From positions 39,432,001 through 39,496,000 of the forward strand of contig CM060731.1 of assembly GCA_030704615.1 (NCBI GenBank): 64,000 bases of DNA. The letters are read 5' to 3'. The notes below the pieces were generated by a model that worked only from the letters and a program-made list of their open reading frames with translations, made no database searches and was not told the origin of the DNA. Made by a program: the position numbers and the translations under genes. Shown here one piece after another: positions 37,744-48,599 of this stretch. Position 1 is the first letter of the stretch. Every line of letters starts with the position of its first letter. This DNA is from Takakia lepidozioides. Lineage: Eukaryota > Streptophyta > Takakiopsida > Takakiales > Takakiaceae.

Positions 37744-39235
37744 ATGGTGGATAGGCTTGCCCAACTAGAGCAACGTCTTGCTGCCATGGCCACTACTAAT
37801 GTGGCGTCAGCTCCAAGGCATGAGGTTCAAGCCCCACTTGCACAACCTCCTATGCCTATGGAAGACCAGATTGGTATGGGCTTTATGTGTGGAGCCGCAC
37901 TTGCTGGACCATTGCACGTGGACTCTGCAGCTGCTGTCACTCGAGCAGCAACGCGTGCTCCTGAGCCAAGAGGAGCAGATGTGGATTTTGATCCACAAAG
38001 AGGGGAAGCAAGTCGACAGACAAGGCTTCCACAGTCTTTCACATTGGCTGAGACAGTGTCAACTATGCCATCGATGGTACCTGCTCACCCAAGTGTGTCA
38101 GAGGTAGAGCCACGAGTACCAGTGAGGAGAGTTGGTGTGGCTCGGGAAATGCCAGTGGGTGGTGCTGCAAAGTAGGGTGCAGCCAGTACATTGTTGGGGG
38201 CGGCTACGGCGGTTTGCCAAGCTCCATTGTTTTCTGCAATGACCATTGCAATGCCAGGGATTCGGTCAGCTGCTGTGTTCAGACTAGCAGCTAGACTCTG
38301 TGAGAGTGGTGATGCATCGGCACTATCTGCGGGGATAGTGGATAATGTGCAGTGCATGGATGCCCTGGACTCAAGGGTGAAGACAGCCACAGCTGCACCA
38401 TGGCAAGTGGCAGCTGCAAGGTTGCAGGAATTGCCAGCTAGACCAGCCATTGAGCGTAGTATGGTGACTCCTGGGGTGGTCCTGGTGGTAAATCATGATG
38501 GTGTGTTTCAGTTGGGTGGCCCAGCCGGGAGGAGGTATAGGCCACTACGGGTCTTGTTGGACTCGGGAGCACAGCCATTGATGTTGGGAAGAGCAACAAT
38601 TGCAGGCTTGGGCCTTACAGAGGCGGATTTGGAGCCTTGCCCTTTCCAAATTCAAACATCTTTGGGTGGTTCAGAGAAGGCACGAGGGATTACACGCCAT
38701 GAGCTCTTCATTCGATTGCAGCCAGATCATCCTATGGATGGCTCAGTCATGAGAGCTAAACCCATTGTTACAAACGCGATGTCCTATGATGTGCTTGTTG
38801 GTGGGGCTGTGTTATACCCCATGGGCTTTACTTTGGACTTTTGGGAGGAAACGGCATCCTACAGGCCGGAATGGCAGTCAGGAGATGGCCGACGTGCACT
38901 GCTCCCAGTGCGGTTTATTGGGAATGTAGCGGTGGATCATAGGAACATGATGCCCACATTGGCTGCATTCTCAAGGGTGGTGGCTTGGGGTGGTGAGCTC
39001 TTGGAGGGCAATAACCATGCATATGATAGGCCATCACCTGATGAGGACAAACAATTGGCATACAAGGCTGATTTGCTTCCTCATGTGCCTGTGCATATTC
39101 CACTGTGGGGTACGGTTGGGAATTTGCATCGAGTAGCAGACGAGTGTATGCACCAAGCATGGCGGGAGGCCTTTCCATTGGTGAGTGAGGGGAGTTCAGT
39201 GACATCACCTGGACCTCCTAAGTTAGTTCATTTGG
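37744..39235 (+). pseudogene. Gypsy linker and aspartic protease region
   Basis: After a Gln/Ala-rich stretch and a TAG at 38173 the frame continues to the protease. The catalytic motif is LLDSGAQ (codons near 38554-38574), followed by IAGLGLTEADLEP, the family's second hydrophobic strand, and SYDVLVGGAVLYPMGFTLDF, which fits the closing DILLG-type motif. The protease would cut the polyprotein. Active-site Asp is intact. Confidence 0.75.
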
Positions 39236-39239
39236 ACAC

Positions 39240-40236
39240 AGTGCCCATTACGTGGCAACCACCTGACTCAGGGATTTGTTTGCTAGACCTGTTTGGAGGC
39301 ATAAGCACTGGGCTTGCAGGAGTGTTGCAAGCAGGGATTAAAGTACGCAAGTACTTGTATGTGGAGAAGGATGAGATTGCTCGGCGTATTTCCATGCGCC
39401 ACATTGCCTTGCTCACACACCGGTATCCTGAGTTGTTGCCTCTCTCAGCAGTTCAAGGGTATCAAAAGGCCTTGCCAGCAGACATTACCTTGCTGGGGGC
39501 GGATGATTTGCAGCGGCATGGTTCCATTGACTTGGTGATAACCGGATGGCCTTGCCAAGGACACTCTCCCGCAGGTCATGGGAATGGCTTGCATGATGCA
39601 CGATCGCATTTGTTTTGGGAGATGTTGCAAGTGTTGCGGGACTTGCAGACGAGGCAAGTGCAACCTCTAGGCTATATCTTGGAGAATGTTCCTCTTATGG
39701 GGGATTCTCGGGCCAGGGTTATGGCCAGTATGCATCAGGTGCGGTCTTGGATTGGATCGGCGGTGCTATTGGATGCAGCAGCGGTGGGATCACGCGCGCA
39801 TCGACCTCGATTGTGGTGGACCAATCTTGCACCACCAGAGCTGCTCAAGAGAGCATACGATTCCATTCATCCGCCACCCAATCTCACGGTTGAGGGCATT
39901 TTGGACCAAGGGAGACAACCACAGAGGGTGCGACATGATGACCGTCCACCTCTAGCAGTGGTCAATCGAGTGGGGCAGCCACGATCGGCTTTGCCTACGC
40001 TCATGAGCTTTCCCTTGTCTCATGCTTTTTGAGACAATGGTCTTGGATTGATTTGGGACAGTGTGCTATAGCAATTGGTGGAGCCCAATGCGGATGAGCG
40101 AGAGCGGGCAATGGGATTTGCCACCGGCACTACAGATGTGCCAGCTCTGTCAGAGGCATCACGCCACCAAGTGTTGGGTCAAGCAATGGATCTAAATTGC
40201 TTGACATGGGTCATTGGCTTGTGCATGGCTGAGCAA
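39240..40236 (+). pseudogene. Cytosine-5 DNA methyltransferase domain inside the gypsy polyprotein
   Basis: The enzyme moves a methyl group from S-adenosylmethionine to cytosine C5. Motif I: CLLDLFGGISTGLAGVLQAG (39277-39336), the SAM site, in its DNMT3/DRM-like form. Motif IV: DLVITGWPCQGHSPAG with the catalytic Cys codon at 39553-39555. Motif VI: ILENVP, Glu codon 39682-39684. Motif VIII: SRAHRPRLWWTNL. Motif IX/X-like end after two stops (TGA 40030, TAG 40069): ERERAMGFATGTT and LGQAMDLNCLTW (40177-40209). No target-reading domain such as PWWP or ADD is visible. All catalytic residues seen are intact; only the stops before the last 55 residues break it. Placement between protease and reverse transcriptase would let it act on the element's own DNA. 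Confidence 0.92.
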
Positions 40237-40365
40237 TGGAGATTGCAAGCATTGATGGCTACTTCTGCACTCCCATTAGATAGTTCATCCTCCCTGCCAA
40301 CCGGGACGGTTGAGGCAGCGAGTGGGGGCGAGCACAAGATCGTGGGTTGCAAACACCCATGACAG

Positions 40366-41776
40366 ATGTGGGATGAGATGCGCAAAAAGAGAGTAATTGG
40401 ATCTCTCAAGCAGCAGTATGAGGAGTGGGGAGAGTCATGGACTGAGGATCAGTTGGAGGCCAAGGTGGTGACCAAGGTTTTTGAAGAGATTGAGAATGTT
40501 TCTTGCTCAGAGGATGTTCTCAAGGTGGCTATGGCGGAGCAAGTGGAGGCTACGCCACAGTCAGATTGGGCGGACAAGGCCCAAGAGGTTGCTATCTAGC
40601 AACCAAGGGATTCGTCTCCTACCTCCAAGCCTGGTATATCCAAGGTTGCAGTCACTGAGGACAATTGGGAACCAGATGTTGGATCTACAGTCACCGGAGG
40701 AGAGAGACGGAGGATCCAACGATTTCTAAGGGCTTATAGAAATTGCTTTGCTTTCAGTTTGAAGGATTTGGGGAGTTCAAAAGGTCAGGAGATTCGTATT
40801 GATTTGGCAAGTGACACGCCAATCTTTCGAAGGCCCTACCGGTATAGTGACATGGAGAGGTCATTGATCCAGTCACGGACTATGAAGTTGTTCAAAGCTG
40901 GATTGGTGGAGTTGTTAGGCGGGGAGTATGCCTCGACAATGGTGATGCCAGCTAAGAAAGATATCTATGGCAATTGGACAGAAAGAAGGATGTGTGGGGA
41001 CTATCGTCCTGTGAACCGTCAGACTAAGTCTGATAGATATGTCATGCCAACTCCAGAGGAGATCTTTGATGCCATTGGGCATGCAAAGGTGTTTAGCACA
41101 TTGGACTTGTGATCCGGTTACCACCAGTTGCCAATCAAAGAGGCTGACAAGCAAAAGACAGCATTCTGGGGGATTGACCAACATGGGAAGGATTATTTGT
41201 ACCAATGGCGGTTCTTACCGTTTGGGTTGAAGAATGCTCCTACAGAGTTTCAGAGGGTCATGGAAAGGATTCTCGCGGGGCTAGACTTCGCCCGGTGCTA
41301 TATTGATGGCATCATTGTCTTTAGTGCTACGGTTGAGGAGCATGAGAGACACCTTTCAGGTGGTGTTTGAGCGCTTGAGAGCGCACGGGTTGAAACTGCA
41401 CCCCGGAAAGTGCAAGTTCTTCCACAATCAGATTGAGTATCTGGGCCACATAATATACCCTGGAGGATTGGGTGTTCAACAGACAAAGGTGGAGGCCATT
41501 GCATGCATTCCACGCCCCATGGATGTGAACAAAGTTCGTGCTTTCATGGGATTGGCAAACTACTATCGACGGTTTGTTAAGGGATTTAGCAGCATTGCAA
41601 AGGCTCTTACCAAGTTGACCAAGGTGGGTCAGGAGTGGAAATGGGAGGAGGAGCAGGATGAAGCATTTGAGAAACTCAAGGCTCGATTGACTTCTGCACC
41701 TATTCTGAGGCGGCCTATTCAGGGGCGGTCTTTCCAGCTACATACGGATTGGAGTATGCTGGGGATTGGAGCTAGT
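40366..41776 (+). pseudogene. Gypsy reverse transcriptase and start of RNase H
   Basis: Reverse transcriptase parts in order: IRIDLASDTPIFRRPYRY, ERRMCGDYRPVN, KVFSTLDL then TGA (41110) then SGYHQLPI, WRFLPFGLKNAPTEFQRVME, CYIDGIIVFS, HGLKLHPGKCKFF, YLGHIIYPGGLGV, RAFMGLANYYRRFV, then the RNase H start FQLHTDWSMLGIGASF. The catalytic YIDD is YIDG (Gly codon 41308-41310), so the polymerase was dead even without the stop. One extra T at 41354-41356 shifts the frame. After about 41776 the sequence turns into unrelated T-rich DNA. Confidence 0.92.
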
Positions 41777-41935
41777 TTTGTTTTTAGGGTTTTGTTTTTT
41801 GGTGGGGTGGGGACATATGGCTTTACGTTTGTAGGGTTTTTTTTTTTCCAAGTTTTTCCAAGGGTTGGGAGTGTAACTCCTCCGGAGGTTACAGTGGGTC
41901 ACAATACGGTACTCTACCTCTCTCTCGTGCTAGGT

Positions 41936-42921
41936 CATGCCGCGTGTTTATCGACGTGTCACGCTTGAGGATTCGTTGCTGGCTGTGCCACAACCACCCG
42001 TTGAGGGCGAGACAACACGTTCGCCCCGTCTACGAGTTAGGCGGCATCGCCATATCCGCACAACTTTGCCCCCACGGCCACCACCCCGAGGTCGTAGGCC
42101 GCCAAGTCCAAAGGCACGAGCCCCAGGGAGACCCCGCCGGGACCGACTCCCCAAGATTGAGTGTTGGTGCAGTTGGTGTTGGGCACGACTATCGGTTGGG
42201 AGGACCACACCGATGATGCGGCAATCCCATGTTGTGCAAAAACATTACGCCAAGTACGAGATTGCTGATGCAGCAAAGGTAAGTCGTCCATATATCTTCT
42301 CACGTACTCCTCAATTAAAAGTACTATATCTAATGAAACCTCGCGTTTGTGAATTGAGTATTGATGCATTTCATATCATGCATCTTGCAGCCCCGTCTTG
42401 ATGTCCAAGCTTGCAATTTTTTTGCTGAAGAGGCATACCGATGCGGGTTTCTTCCTTCTTACGAGCCCCACCCCGTTCCGGATGTGAACATTTTTTTCTC
42501 GCAACATGACGTAGATGCAGGTGAGGTACGATGCGATGCTATTTTTCTAGCATACGCACCACATCATCATTTCGCCATCATTGGTCCATTACCGAGGTCC
42601 CTCATACCGACCGACTACGTGTCCCTTCCCCTCCATTGCCGACCACAGCCGCCACCAAGTCCGAGTTCGACATCCTCGACATCGGTACCCCCATCATCAC
42701 CATCATCCGCATCGTCCATTTCTCCTATTGTACATGTTCTTTCCTCATCACCATCGCCATCCCGGCCATCTCGGCCAGTACTACCTCCAAGAAAGATCCC
42801 TCATACCAACCTACGTTTATCTTCCCCTCCATTGCCGAGACCACAGCCGCCACCGAGTTCCGTATCCGGGTCCTCCGGCAGAACCCAGATGGATCCCACC
42901 ACCTTTGGGGACTGTGTATGA
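41936..42921 (+). CDS. Unrecognised zinc-finger/proline-rich open frame, two probable exons
   Basis: I do not recognise a family. The first part (from ATG 41937) is Arg/Pro-rich and holds CSWCWARLSVGRTT...RQSHVVQKHY, a possible C2H2-type zinc finger, then KYEIADAAK and a donor-like GTAAGT. An exon from about 42392 reads PRLDVQACNFFAEEAYRCGF and PSYEPHPVPDVNIFFSQHD, followed by a long Pro/Ser tract. It lies right after the truncated gypsy and before the low-complexity DNA. It may be the 5' gene of the CACTA element that ends at 48599, but no terminus was found on its left. Confidence 0.35.
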
Positions 42922-43099
42922 CTGGGACCGATGGATCACTAGGTTCCCACTCCGCCCTTCTCTCCCCTTCTCTCTCCCCTTCGCGAAGGCGCCTGATCGT
43001 CGCCGAGGTTTCCCGGTGGGGTCGCCATACTGGCGCGCCGCTGCTGCACCAACCGCCTCTCACTCCCCCTCTCAATCTCTCTATCTGATCTCTCTCTCC

Positions 43100-43640
43100 C
43101 TCACCCTCCTCTCTCACTCTTCCTCCCTCCCCTCCCTCCATCCCTACTTTGCTTTTCTTTGCTCTCGAGCTCTCCCGTGCGCAACTACCCCGCGCGCCGG
43201 AGCGTTTTCCGGCGGCGGTGACGCAACCTGACGCGCCACGGTGTTCAAACCTGCACGCGCCCTCTCTCTCACTCTCCCTCTCGCCCTAATCCCTCTCCCT
43301 CACTCTCTCTCTCCTCTTCTATGTCTTGTTGCTGTTTGAGCGAGCTGGGAGCACGCCCCCGTGACCTGTTGGTGGAGCGCCAGCCAAACCAGCGCCGGGG
43401 GAGGGACCGCCAGCGTGAAGGAGCTGCCGCGTGAGGAGCTGCCCTCCCTCTCCTTCTCTCTCTCTCATTCTCCCTCTTATCCCTCACTCTCCTCTCGCCC
43501 TTATCTCTCTCCCTCATTCTCTCCCCTCGCTCTCTCTCTCCTTCTTCTTCTCCCTTTTTTTTTGTTGTTTGAGCGAGGGAGTGTGCCCACGCGACCTGGT
43601 GGCGAGCGCCAGCGTGAAGGATCTGCTGCGTGAGGCGCCC
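43100..43640. repeat. CT-rich tandem duplication, about 235-bp period
   Basis: Two units share TTTGAGCGAG, ACCTG(T/G)TGGTGG/GGCG, GCCAGCGTGAAGGA and GCTGCGTGAGG blocks, each followed or preceded by long CTCTCCCTC runs. Confidence 0.7.
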
Positions 43641-43929
43641 AACTGCACAGGTAAGCAGCCATGCATTTTCTGATCTTCATAGTGAGAGATTTCAGTGAGA
43701 GTTTGGGTTCCACGGAGTAGACAGTGGAATCCCATGGATCTCATGGTATATAGGACAATAGAAGAAGTTGTTCTCAGTTTCAATTCATGGAGAGAGAGGG
43801 AGAGATTTCCCTCTTTTTTTTGGGGACCTGCACAAAGGAGAGGAGAGAGCGGACAGAAAACGAGGGAGAAGAGAGGGACAGGACAGACGGAGAGAGAGGA
43901 GGGAGAGGGATAGAGGGGCCAATAAATAA

Positions 43930-45400
43930 ATAAAAAGTAGGGGGGGGGGGGGGGGGGTGACTGAGCAGCAGCAGCTGAGCACCTCTCTGGTTTTTTTCTT
44001 TTGTGAAGCAGCAGATGGACAGGGACATGGAGGAGAGAGACGGAGAAATGAGGGGGGAAAAAAAAAAAAAGGTGGGGGGGGGGGAGTGACTAAGCAGCTT
44101 CTGCTCAGATGCTGGTGCCACACTCAGTTTACATCGCCCCCCCCCCCCACACTCTTCTTTTTAGTTTAATTTTTTCTCCTTCCTCACTCCCTCTCTCCCC
44201 CTCTCTCCTCCCTCTTCTCCATCTTCCACATCCTCTCACTGGGACTCCCCCCCCCCCCCACAACCTTCTTTTTATTTTTTTTCCCTCCCACTCCTCTTCT
44301 CCCTCTCTCCCCCTCCTCCACATCTTCATGGACAGAGGGAGGGATGAGGGAAAAGAGAGAGAGAAGATATTTCATGTCATGTCAAGACATGGACAAGACC
44401 AACTAGGTCTCTGTCAATTAAAAACATAAACACCCATGACAGGGGCACCATCTAACATTTCCAGTCTTGTCATAACACACCAAGTGACGTCATGATAAAA
44501 CAGGGTGGGAGGGCGGGGATATGTTCATAATCAGATTCCTGTCATGTACCCAAGTGACCCTCTAGCACAATATGAGTCAGATTGCAGCCTCAGATTATAT
44601 CATCCATAGTTATCCATAAGATATGCACCATGCAAGATATCATGGGCATATAAGAACTTCTTGCACATTACAGATCCAGATATGTATACACAAAGTACCT
44701 GAGGTGATCCCAAGACAAGCATTATGCAAGGTAGGTAGAACAGTCTGCCCTACAACACATTCAGTGAGTGTTCACACCGGCAGCAGGAAGGGACCAGCCT
44801 GCAATTAATTACACTTCTTGCCTGCCACCCAAGTACACTTCTTGGGCATGGTAAGCCATATTGCCGCTGCTGCTCAGTCACTCCCCCCTCCACCTGTTTT
44901 TTGTTTGTTTTTTCCGTCATCACTCCTCTCCCCTCTCTCTCCACATCCTGATGGGAAGAGGGAGAGATGCGGGAAAAGAGGGAGAGAGAGGACAGAAGGA
45001 GAGAGGGACTAGAGAGGGGACTGTGAGGGGAAAAAAGAAAAACAAAAGGTGGGGCGGTGGGGAGTGACTGAGCAGCAGCAGCTGCTCAGTCACTTCCCCC
45101 CCCCCACCTTTCAATTTTTGTTTGTGGAATGGTGGGGGTGCTGAAAGCAGCTTGCTGCTGCTTAGCCCCCCCCCCCCCCCCCCCCCCCACGACCTTTCAT
45201 TTTTTGGTTTTGGCAATGGTGGGGGGCGCTGAGCGCTGCAGCAGCAAGTACTTGTTGCTGCTGCTCTCAGTCCCCCCCCCACCTTTTTCTTTTTCTTTTT
45301 CTTTTTGGAATGGTGGGGGGCTGACAGCAGCAGCAAATGCTGGTGCTCTCAGCACCTCCCCCCCTCTTTTCATTTTTTGCTTATCAAGAGAGAGAGAAAG
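43930..45400. repeat. Low-complexity G/C runs with hairpin minisatellite
   Basis: Runs of 9-20 G or C occur at 43938, 44070, 44143, 44253, 45100 and 45170. Between 45065 and 45360 three or four units of about 110 bp repeat GGAATGGTGGGGG, CAGCAGC/GCTGCTG and a C-run with CACCTTT. Each unit can fold through its CAGCAG/CTGCTG arms. No gene is seen. Confidence 0.8.
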
Positions 45401-45449
45401 GGGGAGACAAAGATATAGAGACATAAAGATAGAGGGATAAGCTGGTAGT

Positions 45450-47702
45450 ATGGCGAAGAACAAGGAGAAGGGGCCGCCGAAGGACAAGGAGAAGGCGCCG
45501 CCAAAGGACAAGGAGAAGGCGCCGCCGAAGGACCAGAAATCGTCTGCCGCTAAGGTAGGGAAGCTTGACAACGCTCCCGTCATTGACAATCGTGTGACAC
45601 GGTCCACTTGGTCCAAACTCGCCAGCCCTATAGGCGGCTATGTGAGAGGACCAAGCCATAAGGCCGTCGAGGCCTCCACGCCCTTGAAGGTTGAGGCTAG
45701 GGATGAGCCTCCACTTGAGGGTGGTGCACCCAATGTTCAGGCTGGGACGCCACCCACGGGCTGATGGAGGGCCCTGACTTTTACGCGGGGAAGCGCATTC
45801 TCAGATCTGCCGCCAGGTATGGGCAACTTGATCTTAGCCCCACCGCCAATGCCTTTTCCCCTTCTTCTGCAGCCAAGAGGGCTTATAAAGGGGGGGCTCA
45901 GAAGGGGGTGGGTTCCTCCTCACCTTGGGAGAAGAGGGAGGCTTCAAAGGAGGCCGCAATGAGGTGGAAGGAGGAGGAAAGGAAGAGGGAGGAAGACAAG
46001 AAGAGGGAAGAGGGAAATAAGGGGGCACGGGAAAGGGAGGGGGAAGAGGAGAGGGTGACACTGGCTATGGAGGGCCCCTTGCGAAGTCCGTCGCCTGAAC
46101 GGTCAATGAAGAAAACCCTGGACTTTGGGGCGCCGCCTGCGAGCCTATTGGGTGCATGGGATAGGCTTCCACCCTTATTCCGAGAGGACGTTATGGGGGG
46201 TGCACCACAAGCGGGGACCGAGGGCAACATTGAGGTCATGGACGCAAAGGTGAACCTCTTTCCTTCACCTTTTTTTCTTTCCTTTGCCTTTCATTTTGTT
46301 TCTGGTTTGTTTCTTATTTTGTAGGTTTTGTGTTCAGGAGCTTGGCGCATTCGTGGCTAAGCTTGTGGCAAGCAGTGGGATTGCCACCGACAAAGCAGGG
46401 ACAGTGGTGGTGCCTACCCAAAGGGATGGTAAGAGGAAGAGGAAAAGACGTCGTGTCCTCGAGGTTCCCCTAATCATCAAGGAGGGTAGGGAAGTAGTGG
46501 AGGGGAAGGGGAAAGGACAGGCCCAGGAGAGGGAGCGTAAGAGAAAGAGGCGTAAAAGGAGAGAGGTGCAGCGGGGGGAGGGGACTAGTGGGGGAACAAA
46601 AGACAAGGGGGAGCTAGTTCAGATGAGCGTGCAGCCGGTGGAGGGCACTAGTGGGGCAACAAAAGACAAGGGAGAGGTAGTTCAGAAGAGCGTGGACGAG
46701 GTAAAGACCTCGGGTCCCCGCAACCTTGATTTGCCAAAGATGAAGGTGCCCCCCTTAGATACCAATAAGGTCGGTGACCCCATTGGTGAGTATTGGGAGG
46801 CCATGAAAAAAGTAGCCTTCGACTTGGCGGCAAGGTGGTTCCCTTGGCATATTGATTGGCCACGCCAATCACATCGCCATAGGCGAGCATTTGTGCAAGC
46901 ACTTGAGGGCACATTTCCGGGTGAGTGGAATGAGGGGAAGCTCTTGGAGCTGGTGGGAAAGAACCTCAAGGACAAGAGGTACCGTGAGCGACAAACCATT
47001 CGCAAGGCACTCAAGGCGGGGGTCGAACCAACAACCATGCCACATGGAATAACCAAGGTAAGACGCACTTCAGTTGTCATTGGTGTCTTTGAATGCATGT
47101 TCATTGTGGTATGGAGTTCATTAACATTTATATTGTCTTTGTTGGGGCTGGACAGGAATCTTGGGAGGCTCTCATCGCAGGGGAGAGGGAAGAGCTGAAG
47201 GCGGAGATCTTCGCAAGGGGACGTGCGGCAACTGTAGCCCGCCTCAAGAAGTGTGCGGAATCAACAAGTGGGGCCCGGGCGGAAGCAAGAGTTTTGTCAC
47301 CCGATTCGTAAGTGTTCTTTCTCTTGTCATACCCATTCTTCTTTTTTAGCTTCTCCCTTCCATTATGAATTCTGACCTGTCATTGCATTTGTATGTCATG
47401 TGCAGAAAAAGAAGTTTGAGAGGCCTCCCTCCGCCATCGAGCACAACTTTTGCAAGACTCAGGGGTGGAAGGCCCTTGTAGCCTCAATGGCCAAGACGCC
47501 ACAATTGACGGAGGATAGTGCATCTGTAGGGGTGGGGATGGGTAGTTCAGTGGCTCGGCCGGATGGGGGAGAGCCAGTAGTAGGGGGTGGTTCGAAGGAT
47601 GATGTAATCTCGGACTCGGCCTCATCATCCTCCAAATTGGAGGCCCAGCGTAGCTTGCATTCCTCGGACGAGTACACCTATGACTCAGGTGATGAGGAGT
47701 GA
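45450..47702 (+). CDS. Lys/Glu-rich spliced gene next to a CACTA terminus, possible TnpA-like protein
   Basis: The family is not recognised. Start ATG 45450: KDKEKAPP repeats, then RVTRSTWSKLASPIGGYVRG. A one-base frame change lies before 45761; the next frame runs GKRILRSAARYGQLDLSP, a Glu/Lys-rich coiled stretch and MDAK, with a donor at 46250. Further exons with good GT/AG borders: 46337-47056 (basic cluster RKRKRRR, then WFPWHIDWPRQSHRHRRAFV and LKDKRYRERQTIRKALKAG), 47155-47309 (ESWEALIAGEREELKAEIFA) and 47406-47702 (FERPPSAIEHNFCKTQGW; acidic tail DSGDEE). Its end is 900 bases from a CACTA terminus, the place where such elements keep their second, DNA-binding protein gene. A captured host gene is the alternative. 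Confidence 0.5.
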
Positions 47703-47959
47703 GGGATGGTTCCCAGTTAGAGACATGTAAAGGTAGTACTCGCTTTATGTATATATTTCTTCAGTTACCATTTCGATCCTCATTCTAACCTTAATGGACA
47801 TGTGGATTCTAATCTAACCTATAGATTTAGAATGCATGCATTTCATGCAAGCACGAGGCACACCCCATCCCCCAAGAAAACCCCACCGCCCCCCCCCCCC
47901 ACCCCCAAAACGAAAAAAAAAACCCCAAAACCCCACCCCAAATACCAGCTGGCTACCCT

Positions 47960-48599
47960 CCCACCCAGCGACGCCGTTGCGATTCCCCGCCGTCGCAACA
48001 TGACCTGCCAACGTGGAGCTAGCGACGCCACGAAGGGGCTGCGTCGTTGTTGCGACTCCAGGGAGTCGCACATGAACGTGCCCTCCCATGGAGCTAGCGG
48101 CGGCCCCCGGGGGCTGCGACGTCCCTGCGATTCCCGGGCGTCGCTACAGAACCTCCTTACCCATGGGGGTCTAGCGACGCCCCCAAATGGTGGTGACGTC
48201 ATGGCGATTCTCGGGCGTCGCCAGGCTGCGACGTTTTGGCGACGCCACCGCGTGGCTTATTCTGGGAATGGGCGACGTCCTTGCGACGGCCCCATGACGT
48301 AGGGGAAGGGATGGACCCCCCTCCCTGCCCTTTGTTGTGACTCCTGGGAGTCGCCATATTGCGACGCCCCGGAGGGGCGGCGTCTTTTGGCCGTCGCTGG
48401 TCGTGGCTAGGTGGACCCGGGGGATTAGCGATTCCCTGAGGTCGCTAATCTGCGACGTTCCGGGAGCGACGTGGCGGCGACTTCCCGACGTCGCAATTTG
48501 TCCCTGGCGCGCCCCGGGCGCTGTAGTGTATTTTCATCGCTAGGCGCGGCGTTTGGAGGTCGCTGAGGCATCGCTAACCCCCCCCCAAACGCAGTAGTG
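47960..48599 (+). repeat. CACTA 3' subterminal repeats and terminal CACTACTGCG
   Basis: Dense GCGACG/CGTCGC units in both orientations end in CGCAGTAGTG at 48590-48599, the inverse of a canonical CACTA end. A C-run and TTAGCGA precede it, as at 31470 and 57960. Confidence 0.8.

Larger units (their letters stand above)
33557..41776 (+). mobile_element. Ty3/gypsy retrotransposon carrying a C5 DNA methyltransferase, 3'-truncated
   Basis: Order seen: 5' LTR-like unit, 2.4-kb untranslated leader full of tandem repeats, gag, two zinc knuckles, aspartic protease, cytosine-5 DNA methyltransferase, reverse transcriptase and the first strand of RNase H. Integrase and 3' LTR are missing; homology stops at about 41776. 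From 36361 to 41357 nearly all parts share one frame, broken by eight stops, with the zinc-knuckle part (37255-37700) in another frame. It is therefore one decayed polyprotein. Assignment of the LTR to this element rests on position and is less certain than the coding parts. A methyltransferase inside gypsy coding regions has been reported in charophytes. Confidence 0.85.

Noticed and set aside
42530-43230. Long overlapping Pro/Ser/His-rich frames on the plus strand
   Set aside because: Three frames are open at once because the DNA is a CT-rich low-complexity tract; at most the 41937-42921 path has splice support.
43780-44430. Several frames encoding Pro/Leu/Ser runs
   Set aside because: Produced by C-runs and CTCTCC repeats on one strand; no codon signature of a gene.
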